Shown here: positions 1-7,775 of the stretch, piece by piece | How the letters are laid out: every line of letters begins with the position of its first letter | Position numbering within the stretch: position 1 is the stretch's first letter | Assembly (NCBI RefSeq): GCF_900155865.1 | Contig: NZ_LT707006.1 | Location: forward strand, 3,946,577-4,010,576 | DNA from: Bacteroides bouchesdurhonensis | GTDB lineage: Bacteria; Bacteroidota; Bacteroidia; Bacteroidales; Bacteroidaceae | Length of the DNA stretch: 64,000 bases | Reading direction: 5' to 3' | Notes under the pieces: model-generated | The model's database searches: none | What the model was told of the DNA's origin: nothing | The model's input: the letters and a program-made list of their open reading frames with translations, nothing else | Program-made: the position numbers and the translations under genes

Positions 1-2
1 AG

Positions 3-248
3 GAAAAGGAGAAACGCAAGGAAAGGGAACTGGTGAATGTCGCACATGACATCTTCGGGCGGCAGACACGCATCACCTACATAGACCTTTGCGAGCAGTT
101 GCAGCAGGTATTGGACATCAAGGAGCGCACCGCAAAGAGCTATATCCGCTTCATGCGGGAAAGGGACATCATCACCAAAGACACGGCGAACCAAAGCTGT
201 TTTGTCATCGGTTCATATCATCTTCAAAGGAACGCAAGCTGCCCGTAG
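3..248 (+). CDS. C-terminal end of an unidentified CTn protein (partial)
   Basis: The reading frame is open to the left edge of the window, so only the last ~81 codons are present. The visible part starts with a charged Lys/Glu/Arg stretch. It then has a compact helical segment (roughly VAHDIFGRQTRITYIDLCEQ onward) with a TAKSYIRFMRERDII segment that reads like a winged-helix or helix-turn-helix tail, as at the C-terminus of some primase/helicase or replication proteins of mobile elements. That assignment is a guess from pattern only. A clear rho-independent terminator follows ~40 bases after the stop, so this is the last gene of its transcript. Confidence 0.5.
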   Translation, partial: EKEKRKERELVNVAHDIFGRQTRITYIDLCEQLQQVLDIKERTAKSYIRFMRERDIITKDTANQSCFVIGSYHLQRNASCP

Positions 249-286
249 GCGTATGGGCTGAACTTGTGTATTTTTAGGTGCTTGTG

Positions 287-321
287 TCCTGCCCTGTTGT
301 GATAACACGGCAGGATTTTTT
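287..321 (+). terminator. Rho-independent terminator after the first partial gene
   Basis: TCCTGCC (287-293) pairs with GGCAGGA (309-315). An inner TGTT/AACA pairing sits in the loop, and a T run follows at 316-321. It closes the transcript of the gene ending at 248. Confidence 0.75.
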
Positions 322-348
322 CTGTTTGCACGTGATTTTTCAGGGTAT

Positions 349-656
349 TTGCTTAACTTTGCAGAAGTTACACGGAAAAGTAACGGCAGTTGGACGGCGG
401 TTGCCGGAATATTGCCTTTATATATAACATATACGTTCGCCGAACGTCCCAAAGTAGAAAACTGGCACTTTTCAAAATGTGGGGATATTCAGCGCAGGAT
501 ATGCTATGCGTTTGTCATAGCGTGGCTGCACTGTTTCCACATTTGGGTATGCCAGTACCTCTACTTTGAAACAGCGTCATGCCACGCTTTCTTTTTTGGG
601 GTTGCGGCTAACGTGCCAAGACAGTAGGGATTTATATCACTTTAATACCTGACAAT
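349..656 (+). other. Intergenic leader with a long predicted hairpin
   Basis: There is no convincing coding sequence here. TAACTTTG at 354-361 fits the Bacteroides -7 box, but the nearest upstream TTTG (325-328) is 25 bases away, which is longer than usual. Downstream, GCGTGGC (520-526) pairs with GCCACGC (581-587) and CTGTTTC (531-537) with GAAACAG (568-574), followed by a T-rich run to ~597. A smaller hairpin, GCTATG (503-508) with CATAGC (516-521), overlaps the large stem by two bases. This could be a terminated leader or small RNA ahead of the gene at 657, or the terminator of a short transcript. Confidence 0.4.
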
Positions 657-1175
657 ATGGAACAAATCAAAGCGCACATCGCCGTATCGCTGGACGGGCA
701 TACCGCCACGCCGGACTATGAACTGGACTGGATGCCCCGTGAGGTCAAGGAACTGGCGGCAAGGGAACACGCCGCCGCAAGCTGCCTGCTTATGGGGGCG
801 AACACCTACAACTACATCTTTGAACACTGGGGCGGGTGGCCGCACAAAAGCAAACGGTCTTTTGTGGTGTCACACTACGACACCAACGTTACACCGGACT
901 GCGGGGTGGAGTTCCTGACCGAAGAACCGCTGCAAAGGGTCTATGAACTGAAACAGGAAACCGACATGCTGGTGGTGGGTGGCGGCAAGCTGCTTACTTC
1001 ATTGATTAAAGCCGGACTGCTGGACAGCCTGACAATCTACACCGTCCCGGTCATGGCGGGCAAAGGCATCGGTTTTGTCGGGGAAACATCCGGCTCGCTG
1101 TGGAAGCTCTCGGAAAGCAGGGTGCTGGATAACGGGGTGGTCTGTTCGACCTACCTGTTTGGCGGGAACATATAA
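657..1175 (+). CDS. Dihydrofolate reductase family protein (RibD C-terminal-like)
   Basis: 172 residues. It opens with IKAHIAVSLDGHTATPDYELDWM, the strand-turn N-terminus of the DHFR/RibD C-terminal reductase fold, and carries LLMGANTYNYI and DMLVVGGGKLL, the usual nucleotide-binding turns (GAxTY and GGG). Family members are NADPH-dependent reductases of pterin or pyrimidine-like substrates; this one's substrate cannot be read from sequence. It stands alone on the plus strand, after a structured leader and convergent with topB. Such genes are common cargo on Bacteroides CTns. The reading frame is intact and the length is normal for a single-domain member. Confidence 0.8.
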   Translation: MEQIKAHIAVSLDGHTATPDYELDWMPREVKELAAREHAAASCLLMGANTYNYIFEHWGGWPHKSKRSFVVSHYDTNVTPDCGVEFLTEEPLQRVYELKQETDMLVVGGGKLLTSLIKAGLLDSLTIYTVPVMAGKGIGFVGETSGSLWKLSESRVLDNGVVCSTYLFGGNI

Positions 1176-1203
1176 AAAATGCGCCCGGTTTCCCTCCGGG
1201 CGC
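1171..1203 (-). terminator. Terminator of the topB operon
   Basis: GCGCCCGG (1181-1188) and CCGGGCGC (1196-1203) form a perfect 8-bp stem with a 7-base loop. Read on the minus strand it is followed by ATTTTTTATA, a proper U tract. It therefore terminates the minus-strand topB transcript, and overlaps the stop codon of the convergent gene ending at 1175. Confidence 0.8.
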
Positions 1204-1272
1204 AACCACTAAAATTTCAATTATTATAAGCTGTAAAACCTATCACAATGAAATTTCAGCGGCAAAGATAGG

Positions 1273-3360
1273 CTATTTCTTCGGTTTCGCTTTCTTTTCG
1301 GGGAATGAAAAACCGACATTGAACTGCTCGTCCAGTACCAGCGAAGCATCGAAAGCCTTGCCGTTCTTGCCCTTGAAGCCCTTGATTAGCCCGGTCTTGC
1401 GTTTAGTCACCAGCTCGACAATCTGCTTGTCGGAAAGCTGCTTGTCGCACTTGTTGCGGAATATGGTAAGCGTGCAGTCCACGTTGGAACACTTCGCCAC
1501 TTTCGGGTAGAACAGGATGCGCCCGCTGCCGCATTTCGGGCAGGGGCAGGTTTCACCAGTAGCGACAGATAGCTGCACCGATAGCAGTTCTGCGGTGATT
1601 TGCGTTGCGTACACCTCGATGCCCTTTCGGAACGTGTCGGCATCCATGCTGCCCGCTTCTATCTTGGCAAGGGCGGTTTCCCACATGCCCGTCATTTCGA
1701 CATCGGCAATCTTCTTGTCCTTGACAATCCCATAAACGGCAAGCCCCTTGTCGGTAGGCACAAGGTTCTTCTTCTCACGCACGATGTACTGGCGGGCGAA
1801 CAGCGTTTCGATAATCGCCGCACGGGTGGCGGGCGTGCCTATCCCGACATCTTTCAGGCTGGCTTTCAGTTCGGCATCTTCCAGTTCCCTGCCTGCGTTC
1901 TCCATTGCCGCCAACAGGCTGCTTTCCGTGTGCAGCGGTTTCGGCTTGGTCTGCTTTTCGAGCAGATCCACGCCGGAGAGTGGCAAATATTCTCCCTCTT
2001 GGAGTGGCGGCAGGCTGGCGGCTTCTTCATCCCCGCCCGTTTCCGGCTCGCCGAACACGGCACGCCACCCGGCTTCTTTCATCACAGACCCTTTCACCGT
2101 AAAGTCGGTATCTCCCCCTGACAGCAAGGCGGTGGTAACGTCTTTCACGCACTTGCCCGAAAAGGCTTCCAGCATACGCCCGGCTACCAGCTCGTAAACC
2201 GCCCGCTCGTCTTTGGAAAGTTCGCCGGGCAGGTTCTCGGTAATGATTAAGGCGTGGTGGTCGGTCACTTTGCCGTCATTCACGCTGCGGCGGTTCAGGG
2301 GTGTGCCGTCCAGCCCGGCGGCATACCCGGCAAAGCGGGAGTATTGCCCCAGCAGGGCGACACGTTCCGGCATTTCATCGAAAACGTCCTCCGGGATATA
2401 GCGGCTTCCGGTTCGGGGATAGGACATCACTTTCTTTTCATACAGGCTTTGCGCTATGGAAAGCGTCTTGTCAGCCGAGAAGTTCAGCTTCGTGTTCGCT
2501 TCCTTTTGCAGCGTGGTAAGGTCGTACAAAAGCGGCGGTTCTTGGCAGGCTTCTTTCCTCTCAACGGATTTAACCACAAGTTGCCCGGCATCCTTTACCC
2601 GTTGCAGGGCGGCTATGGCTTCGGGCTGCTGTTCCCACTTGGCGGTCGATTGGGCGGTAAAATTTATTCCCCCGCTGGCGGTCACCGCTTTGAGTTGCCA
2701 AAACTTGGCGGGTACGAAATTCCTGTTCTCCAAATAGCGGCCGCATATCATCACGAGCGTGGGTGTCTGTACCCTGCCCAGCGAGAACACCCCCTGCCCG
2801 GCAGCTACGCTCAACGCTTGGGTGGCGTTTATCCCTATCAGCCAGTCCGCTTCGCTGCGGGACTTGGCAGAGAGGTAAAGGTTATCGTAACGCTCTCCCG
2901 GCTGCAAGTTATCCAGCCCCTCACGGATTGCCTTGTCGGTAAGGCTGCTTATCCACAGGCGCACAAATGGTTTCCGGCAGTTCAGGTAATGGAAGATATA
3001 GCGGAAGATTAACTCACCCTCACGCCCGGCATCGGTGGCGACAATAATCCGGTCGCACTGGTCGAACACTTCCTTTATCACTTTCAACTGTTTCAGCACG
3101 CCGGGGTCTGCCTTGTACCCTTTCTCCGCTTTCACCTGACGGGGGATTAGCTGGAAATCGGGCGGCAGTATGGGCAGGCTCTCCCTGCGGAAGTTCGCCA
3201 CGCCGTAGGCTTCCGGCATGGCAAGCTGGATTAAGTGGCCGAACGCCCATGTCACCATATACCCGTTGCCGGAAAGATAACCGTCATTACGCCCGGTCGC
3301 ACCGATGATGCGGGCGATGTCCTTTGCCACGCTGGGCTTTTCTGCTATCAATGCAATCAT
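1273..3360 (-). CDS. topB: DNA topoisomerase III (type IA), CTn excision-associated
   Basis: 695 residues. It is a type IA topoisomerase that passes single strands and resolves recombination intermediates. The N-terminal Toprim domain starts MIALIAEKPSVAKDIA and carries the metal-binding DAGREGE at 110-116. The active-site tyrosine is Tyr314 in SYPRTGSRY. A four-cysteine zinc ribbon (CPCPKCGSGRILF...CSNVDC) lies near the C-terminus. In CTnDOT the excision protein Exc is a TopB homologue encoded after small excision genes. The same pairing of a DUF3945-type gene with topB is seen here, so a role in excision or transfer of this element is likely. The upstream neighbour ends 26 bases before the start, suggesting one transcript. 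Confidence 0.92.
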   Translation of the reverse strand: MIALIAEKPSVAKDIARIIGATGRNDGYLSGNGYMVTWAFGHLIQLAMPEAYGVANFRRESLPILPPDFQLIPRQVKAEKGYKADPGVLKQLKVIKEVFDQCDRIIVATDAGREGELIFRYIFHYLNCRKPFVRLWISSLTDKAIREGLDNLQPGERYDNLYLSAKSRSEADWLIGINATQALSVAAGQGVFSLGRVQTPTLVMICGRYLENRNFVPAKFWQLKAVTASGGINFTAQSTAKWEQQPEAIAALQRVKDAGQLVVKSVERKEACQEPPLLYDLTTLQKEANTKLNFSADKTLSIAQSLYEKKVMSYPRTGSRYIPEDVFDEMPERVALLGQYSRFAGYAAGLDGTPLNRRSVNDGKVTDHHALIITENLPGELSKDERAVYELVAGRMLEAFSGKCVKDVTTALLSGGDTDFTVKGSVMKEAGWRAVFGEPETGGDEEAASLPPLQEGEYLPLSGVDLLEKQTKPKPLHTESSLLAAMENAGRELEDAELKASLKDVGIGTPATRAAIIETLFARQYIVREKKNLVPTDKGLAVYGIVKDKKIADVEMTGMWETALAKIEAGSMDADTFRKGIEVYATQITAELLSVQLSVATGETCPCPKCGSGRILFYPKVAKCSNVDCTLTIFRNKCDKQLSDKQIVELVTKRKTGLIKGFKGKNGKAFDASLVLDEQFNVGFSFPEKKAKPKK

Positions 3361-3386
3361 AATTCTTTACTTTTTAATGGTGGATA

Positions 3387-4703
3387 TTACATTTTCATTC
3401 CTCTGGACTTCTTGGGCTTGTCAGCTTTCAGGCTCTTGTCCTGCGCTTTCTCCTGCTTCTCTTTCTGCTTGGGGGTGGGCTTGTCCTGACCCTGTTTCAA
3501 CGGCTCTTTGCCCTGCTTGGTGGCTTCGTTGGTCTTGCCCCCGGAATTGACCGCTACCTGCGTCCGGTTCTCGGCGGCGGGGGTAACGTCTTTCGGCTGC
3601 ACCTTGTCGTGGGATTTGCCCTGTGCGCCGGGCTGTACATGACCGTTGAACTCAACGCCCTTGCCGTCCTTTAGCCCGGCTACCTGCTGTTCTGCGGGCT
3701 GCTGCCCCTGCTGCAAGAACTGGACGGCGGCACGGGGCAGGAACTCCAAGCCACGCTCCACCGCACTGACCTGCAAATAGGCACTGCGCTTCGTGCCGTC
3801 CCTGAATTGCAGGTTTTCCATTTTCACCGCTTGCCCGGCTTCAAAGGCGGCTTTCTGTTCCGGGCTGACTTGCACGTTACAGATTGTATCGGGGCATTTC
3901 CATTTGTCAGCCCGCATGTATTCCAGTTCGTGCGTGTACCTGTCCCGGCTGACAAACACGGGGATTTGCTCGCCGCTTTTCGGGTCTTTGATTTCAGCGA
4001 TGCCGCCCAAGTTGCCAGTGCCTTGCAAGTTGCCCTGTTCCTGCTTGGTGAACCCGTGTTCATGGAACGGGCGTTGCAACAGCTTTTCGTCCTGCTGCAC
4101 GCCGTGCAGCTTGGGTACTACCGTGCCGTCCTTTGCCTGATAGAAAGAGAGCTTGACATCGGTAGGTTTGAGGTAGAAGCCGCCCACCGTCCCCGAAACG
4201 GTGTAGGTATTTCGGGACTTGTAGCCACGCATCACCCGGTCGAAGTCCTTCGTGTTTTTCAGGGTGTCGGCGGTGATGCCGACTTTTTTCAGGTTCTCCC
4301 AGTCGATTTTTGCCGGGTCGAAGCGGTAACCCTGCTTGAACTCGTGGAAGTCGGGCTTCGGAACTCGAAGCATTTCAGCCCGCTTGTCGCCCTCCGGTGT
4401 AGGGTTGCGGTGGTTTTCCTCGATTGCCTTTGCGTCCCGCTCCGCTTCGGAAGCCTTGACGCTGAACAGTTCCAGCCCGGAAGTGTCCTGATACTTGCGG
4501 TAGAAGTTGGAAATGAAGTTGCTGAACACATCGCTGTTCTTGTCCACCTGCATGAACTCGCCACCGTGTGTTGGCGGTACGGTCTGCAAATTGCCCTCCT
4601 TGTCAATACCCTTAACGGCACTCACCTTTCCCTGCTGTTTATCCAAGACCAGCAGCACGTCTTTTTCCTGCCCCTCTGCGGGCGGGGTCATTCTGTTTGC
4701 CAT
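3387..4703 (-). CDS. DUF4099/DUF3945 domain protein
   Basis: 438 residues. The N-terminal half (VLLVLDKQQGKVSAVKGIDKEG, then GEFMQVDKNSDVFSNFISNF) resembles the DUF4099-type domain. The middle has the DUF3945 features with several repeated Asp-Lys-Ser-Gly-Glu and FVSRDRYTHELEYMRADKW blocks. The last ~90 residues are low complexity, rich in Gln, Lys and Pro (KQGKEPLKQGQDKPTPKQKE). The function is unknown. The family is found almost only on Bacteroidetes conjugative elements, beside topB, which suggests a part in excision or DNA processing. It starts next to a leader motif at 4705-4720 that recurs before other CTn genes. Confidence 0.8.
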   Translation of the reverse strand: MANRMTPPAEGQEKDVLLVLDKQQGKVSAVKGIDKEGNLQTVPPTHGGEFMQVDKNSDVFSNFISNFYRKYQDTSGLELFSVKASEAERDAKAIEENHRNPTPEGDKRAEMLRVPKPDFHEFKQGYRFDPAKIDWENLKKVGITADTLKNTKDFDRVMRGYKSRNTYTVSGTVGGFYLKPTDVKLSFYQAKDGTVVPKLHGVQQDEKLLQRPFHEHGFTKQEQGNLQGTGNLGGIAEIKDPKSGEQIPVFVSRDRYTHELEYMRADKWKCPDTICNVQVSPEQKAAFEAGQAVKMENLQFRDGTKRSAYLQVSAVERGLEFLPRAAVQFLQQGQQPAEQQVAGLKDGKGVEFNGHVQPGAQGKSHDKVQPKDVTPAAENRTQVAVNSGGKTNEATKQGKEPLKQGQDKPTPKQKEKQEKAQDKSLKADKPKKSRGMKM

Positions 4704-4704
4704 A

Positions 4705-4720
4705 AATAATTGAAATTTTA
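4705..4720 (-). promoter_or_regulatory. Recurrent AT-rich leader motif before the DUF3945 gene
   Basis: On the minus strand this reads TAAAATTTCAATTATT and ends one base before the ATG (4703). The same string occurs at 1210-1225, nearly the same at 15752-15768 (upstream of traE) and at 22911-22924 (upstream of traN). A shared 5' UTR or ribosome-loading element is likely, since Bacteroides starts depend on AT-rich leaders rather than strong Shine-Dalgarno sites. Confidence 0.5.
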
Positions 4721-4877
4721 GCGGTTACGGGAATAGTCCCGCCCAAAGGTAGCGACTAAATATGCTATATTTGGACGGGCGGCAAGGGCTGTCCGAATTT
4801 GTCCTGCGGTGTCCCGATTTGTCCGGGTGGGATGAAATTCCGCAACCATTGGTTGCAGAATTGAAAAGGGCATAAAA

Positions 4878-4905
4878 AAAGAGAGTGAATGATTTCACTC
4901 TCTTT
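4878..4905 (-). terminator. Symmetric hairpin with minus-strand U tract
   Basis: AAAGAGAGTGAA (4878-4889) pairs perfectly with TTCACTCTCTTT (4894-4905) around a 4-base loop. On the minus strand seven T residues follow. It would block transcription coming from the right into the DUF3945-topB promoter region. Confidence 0.65.
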
Positions 4906-4908
4906 CGA

Positions 4909-5018
4909 TGAACCCTTTGTGAACCCTTTGGTCGTTTTTTGAAATAGCTAAAACTCAAGTAATTTGCATATTTTGCAAAAGAAAATCATTCGAGTATGAA
5001 CCATATGTGAACCCTTTA
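4909..5018 (+). repeat. Paired tandem 11-bp repeats flanking a palindromic core (att-like, copy 1)
   Basis: Two abutting copies of TGAACCCTTTG lie at 4909-4919 and 4920-4930. Two more 11-mers, TGAACCATATG and TGAACCCTTTA, abut at 4997-5007 and 5008-5018. Between the pairs lies TTTGCA-TATTT-TGCAAA (4963-4979). Direct repeats of one helical turn on both sides of a palindromic core resemble arm and core sites of a tyrosine integrase. A diverged second copy is at 7533-7642, and an integrase fragment lies immediately downstream at 5408. Confidence 0.55.
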
Positions 5019-5294
5019 ATGGATTAGCGGGGAACACTGTTTAAGCGTCATCGCGCTTCGTTAGTAATCTGTTATTGCACTCGTTTCAAATCCCCGATAG
5101 ATTGGAGTGACATTTCTATGTAGGGAATAGTTTTTAGAATATGGATGTTATCTATTGCTTCTTTACCACCCAATGCCAATGCCGATACAAGACATGGAGA
5201 TTATAGAATAAAAATAATTCATCTTTCTTATTATCAGTCATTTGAATATTTTCTGTTTTTCTCTATTTTTGCCATTTTCTGTTATTCAGTACAC

Positions 5295-5325
5295 TTTGAA
5301 ATATCATTTTCTTTTGTACCTTTGC
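5295..5325 (+). promoter_or_regulatory. Bacteroides-type promoter before the integrase fragment
   Basis: TTTG at 5295-5298, an 18-base spacer, then TACCTTTG at 5317-5324. Transcription would start at about 5331 and run into the truncated integrase gene. The box also spells GTACCTTTGC, which matches the GTANNTTTGC target consensus of CTnDOT-type integrases, but that consensus overlaps the promoter consensus and proves nothing alone. Confidence 0.6.
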
Positions 5326-5413
5326 ATCCGCAAAAAACAAAAGAAAATCAACTATTTAGTGTAATTACCCGGTTACGGCACCTAAATCGAGATAAAACCT
5401 CTAAACAATGGCA

Positions 5414-5638
5414 ATGTTAGAAAATAAAACGAAAGAAAACCCCAAGCTGGAGCAAAATAAGCTCTCGGACGGTAGAATAAGCCTTTACTTAGAGTATTAT
5501 TTCCTCCTCAAATTATTAAAAGTAATACTGTCAAAAAGAAATACCTTTTATTCTTACTCTTTTCGCCAGTACTTATATCTTGCAGTCAACAGAAAAAAGT
5601 TTAGTACGGTTTGGATATATAGACAAAAAACAGACTAA
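5414..5638 (+). pseudogene. Tyrosine integrase, N-terminal fragment only
   Basis: The first ~30 codons, MLENKTKENPKLEQ and NKLSDGRISLYLEYY, match the opening strand of the arm-DNA-binding domain of a Bacteroides site-specific integrase family. After LEYY (~5500) the reading frame continues for ~45 codons into sequence unlike any integrase, AT-rich and rich in Lys, Tyr and Phe, then stops. The catalytic domain is absent. I read this as an integrase gene cut off by the insertion or deletion that placed the AT-rich block at 5.5-7.4 kb. Its own promoter (5295-5324) and att-like repeats (4909-5018) are still in place upstream. Confidence 0.55.
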
Positions 5639-5689
5639 ACTCCAAACATGGAAATTCAGATATTTTTTATACATTTCTTTTATATACAA

Positions 5690-6274
5690 ATGATAGCCGA
5701 ATTCAATTCATATATGAGTAACATAGACATAGACTTCTTCAAGGAGTTGTGTCTGAAACATGGAGAGTTACGACATTATAAAAAGAATGAGTTTATTCTC
5801 CATGAAGGTGATGCCTGTTCTTTCTTCGGGTTTATCTTATCAGGCGTAGTCAAATACAGTTGCACCAACCGGACAGAAAACAAGCCGTATAATGTCGGTT
5901 TTTCCTTTCCAAATGAATTTATAGCCGATTATCCCACTTGCTTATATGGCATGAAATCAGAATTGAATATACAGGCGATAATCCCGTGCGAGATTTACAT
6001 CTGTTCTTCTACATTCTTACAGCAAAAATTCAAGGAAAATAATGAAAACCAACGGATAGCCCGTATCGCAGCCGAACAGATGTTTTTCCAATCATATTCA
6101 CGTTATTTGGATTTATTCAGATTCACACCGGAAGAGCGTTACCTCCAACTTTTAAAAAAATGCCCTGCAATCCTTCAAATGGTATCACTAAAAGAAATAG
6201 CATCCTACCTTAAAATTACACCCATACACATGAGCCGAATCAGACGCAAGCAAAGTTTTGACAACAAAAAATAA
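5690..6274 (+). CDS. Crp/Fnr family transcription regulator
   Basis: 194 residues from the ATG at 5690 (MIAEFNSY); upstream in-frame ATG at 5648 and a downstream one at 5714 are also possible. The N-terminal cyclic-nucleotide-binding-type barrel is recognisable from YKKNEFILHEGDACSFFGFILSGVVKY. The C-terminal helix-turn-helix is VSLKEIASYLKITPIHMSRIRRK. There is no cysteine cluster of the Fnr iron-sulfur kind. The family activates or represses transcription in response to a small ligand or redox signal, here unknown. Base composition is far AT-richer than the surrounding CTn, marking it as part of a later insertion. Confidence 0.85.
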   Translation: MIAEFNSYMSNIDIDFFKELCLKHGELRHYKKNEFILHEGDACSFFGFILSGVVKYSCTNRTENKPYNVGFSFPNEFIADYPTCLYGMKSELNIQAIIPCEIYICSSTFLQQKFKENNENQRIARIAAEQMFFQSYSRYLDLFRFTPEERYLQLLKKCPAILQMVSLKEIASYLKITPIHMSRIRRKQSFDNKK

Positions 6275-6346
6275 ACATAGGTTTAGAAATTTACATTCAT
6301 AACAATATTCCAAGAGTATCTTAATCTGCCAAAGAATTCTTCTTTT

Positions 6347-6365
6347 TATCTTTGTCTTATCTTTG
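6347..6365 (+). promoter_or_regulatory. Two overlapping -7 boxes before the lipoprotein gene
   Basis: TATCTTTG occurs twice, at 6347-6354 and 6358-6365, about 65-80 bases upstream of the ATG at 6430. Both fit the Bacteroides TAnnTTTG box; no clear TTTG -33 element is placed for either. Confidence 0.4.
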
Positions 6366-6429
6366 GTTGGTTCAACGAAGAGACAAAATAAAGATTGAAT
6401 GAGTTAAACAAGGGATTAAAAAAAAGAAT

Positions 6430-6840
6430 ATGAAAACAAAAGAAATTCTTGGAATACTTATGCTATTCCTCTGTACATTCAGCTTTATAAGCTGCGACGA
6501 TGATAATGAACAGACAAATGAATTAACCCCCGAAGCACTTTATCAGACTTCATGGCGTGGAACAGGGCATTGTGAGGCTTGGACAGTACAAAATATGGGG
6601 GTCGGTATGCAATTTGTAGATACTCGGAAAGGGAAAGTAAATTGGGAAGGTTACGATGAAATTGATATTACTTATACAATAGAAGGGAAATATATCACAT
6701 TTAATAGCAATGCTTTATATTTGGGTGGAGCCCCTTGGATTATCAAAAGCTATACCCAAAAACATATAACCATTATACAGAATGAAATTAGTCCAGATAA
6801 AGAGAAAGTAGCTACAATTGAATTAGAGAAAATAGATTAA
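6430..6840 (+). CDS. Small secreted lipoprotein, unknown function
   Basis: 136 residues. It has a lysine-rich start, a hydrophobic stretch (ILGILMLFLCTFSF) and a lipobox ending ISC-DDDN, so the mature protein begins with lipidated Cys21 followed by acidic residues, as in Bacteroides surface-exported lipoproteins. The rest (~115 residues) reads as a small all-beta domain (TYTIEGKYITFNSNALYLGG, HITIIQNEI), in the style of lipocalin-like or DUF-type lipoproteins. No family is assigned. The gene is AT-rich and belongs to the insert between the two att-like copies. Confidence 0.7.
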   Translation: MKTKEILGILMLFLCTFSFISCDDDNEQTNELTPEALYQTSWRGTGHCEAWTVQNMGVGMQFVDTRKGKVNWEGYDEIDITYTIEGKYITFNSNALYLGGAPWIIKSYTQKHITIIQNEISPDKEKVATIELEKID

Positions 6841-6862
6841 ACTGAATCATGGGAACATTAAG

Positions 6863-7075
6863 TTGCATAAATGTATGCTACAACAGAACAATGAGAACCG
6901 TGAGATTTGCAAATTGAGCAAAGAAAGTCATAAATACCTTGTAAATAAAGGAAAAAATGCAGATTCATCTAATATTCCTTTATGTGCTATTATCGGGCTG
7001 GTCTATGGGCTGAAACACAAGGAAAAGAGATTCACCTTGTTCTTTTGTATAGGATTGGTTATTGGGTTAGGATGA
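6863..7075 (+). CDS. Possible small membrane protein (70 aa)
   Basis: The N-terminal half is hydrophilic. The C-terminal half has two hydrophobic stretches, IPLCAIIGLVYGL and FTLFFCIGLVIGLG, separated by a basic turn (KHKEKRF), which is a plausible membrane hairpin ending at the stop. An in-frame later start near codon 22 is also possible. There is no recognisable family. It could be a decayed fragment. Confidence 0.35.
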   Translation: MHKCMLQQNNENREICKLSKESHKYLVNKGKNADSSNIPLCAIIGLVYGLKHKEKRFTLFFCIGLVIGLG

Positions 7076-7122
7076 GCAATTTATATGCTACTGCTAATAA
7101 GGTCAATGTAAATCAAAGGAAT

Positions 7123-7335
7123 ATGAAACTGAAATATATATTGAATGCTATACTATTTGTTTTGGCATTATCTTTTTTGTCTATGTGTATATTTAAGACT
7201 ACAGAGTTAAGTTTAAAATGTATACAATTTGCTGTATCTATCTCTTGTATAGGAGCAATGTTTTCTACAAAAAGATATAGATACATATTTGCATCTATTG
7301 CTTTAATCATTATAGGAATATCTTTTTCACTTTAA
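7123..7335 (+). CDS. Small membrane protein (70 aa), unknown function
   Basis: From the ATG at 7123 the product is MKLKYILNAILFVLALSFLS followed by two more hydrophobic segments (CIQFAVSISCIGAMF and YIFASIALIIIGISF), with a basic KRYRY loop between them. Three short membrane helices are predicted by eye. The open frame extends upstream to 6982, but that part overlaps the previous ORF and looks non-coding. No family is recognised. Confidence 0.45.
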   Translation: MKLKYILNAILFVLALSFLSMCIFKTTELSLKCIQFAVSISCIGAMFSTKRYRYIFASIALIIIGISFSL

Positions 7336-7532
7336 ATGTCCATAATAACGATAATGATTTGATTATTGAATGGTATAATAATAGTCCAGTCTACAGATAG
7401 CGACTAAAAACGGGGGCAAGGGATGCCCGAATTTGTCCTGCGGAGCTTGAAATTATCCGGGTGCGGTAAATCTCCAACTGTTGGTTGGAGATTTAAAACG
7501 GGTACAGACCGAAGTTAATCGCTTGCTTTAGA

Positions 7533-7642
7533 CGAGCCATTTGTGAGCCATTTGTATAGTATTGTTTTCGGCTTATAATCAGCATTTTACAAAAATCGCA
7601 TTATACTTGTGAGCCATTTGTGAAGCGTTTGGCAAGCCTTTG
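7533..7642 (+). repeat. Tandem 11-bp repeats (att-like, copy 2)
   Basis: CGAGCCATTTG (7533-7543) abuts TGAGCCATTTG (7544-7554). A second cluster has TGAGCCATTTG (7610-7620), TGAAGCGTTTG (7621-7631) and GCAAGCCTTTG (7632-7642). The layout copies that at 4909-5018, with a cattttacaaaaatcgc stretch in the core position. The sequences to its left (GCGACTA..., CCCGAATTTGTCCTGCGG at ~7425, and a CCAAC/GTTGG inverted repeat) also parallel 4753-4866, so about 270 bp is duplicated in diverged form. Confidence 0.55.
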
Positions 7643-7719
7643 ATTGAGTTTCCGTTATTCTCCTATTATCAGGTGACACGACAAAAAGAAAACATCTTCG
7701 GCAAAATCTTTGTTATGTT

Positions 7720-7751
7720 TTTGCAGGTGATTACATAATATACTATCTTTG
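7720..7751 (+). promoter_or_regulatory. Promoter of the AbiE-type operon
   Basis: TTTG at 7720-7723, a 20-base spacer, and TATCTTTG at 7744-7751: a near-ideal Bacteroides promoter. The predicted transcript begins ~7758, only ~18 bases before the ATG at 7776. An AbiEi-type antitoxin commonly represses its own promoter, so an operator here is expected but was not identified. Confidence 0.75.
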
Positions 7752-7775
7752 CAGATAGAAACAAAGGACATAAAT

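Noticed and set aside
4725..4958. A 77-codon minus-strand ORF upstream of the DUF3945 gene
   Set aside because: It spans the repeat region, the palindrome and the hairpin at 4878-4905; composition and lack of any family argue for non-coding DNA.
5316..5325. GTACCTTTGC as an integrase target site
   Set aside because: It fits the target consensus, but it is also a good promoter -7 box with a TTTG at the right distance, which explains it without integration.
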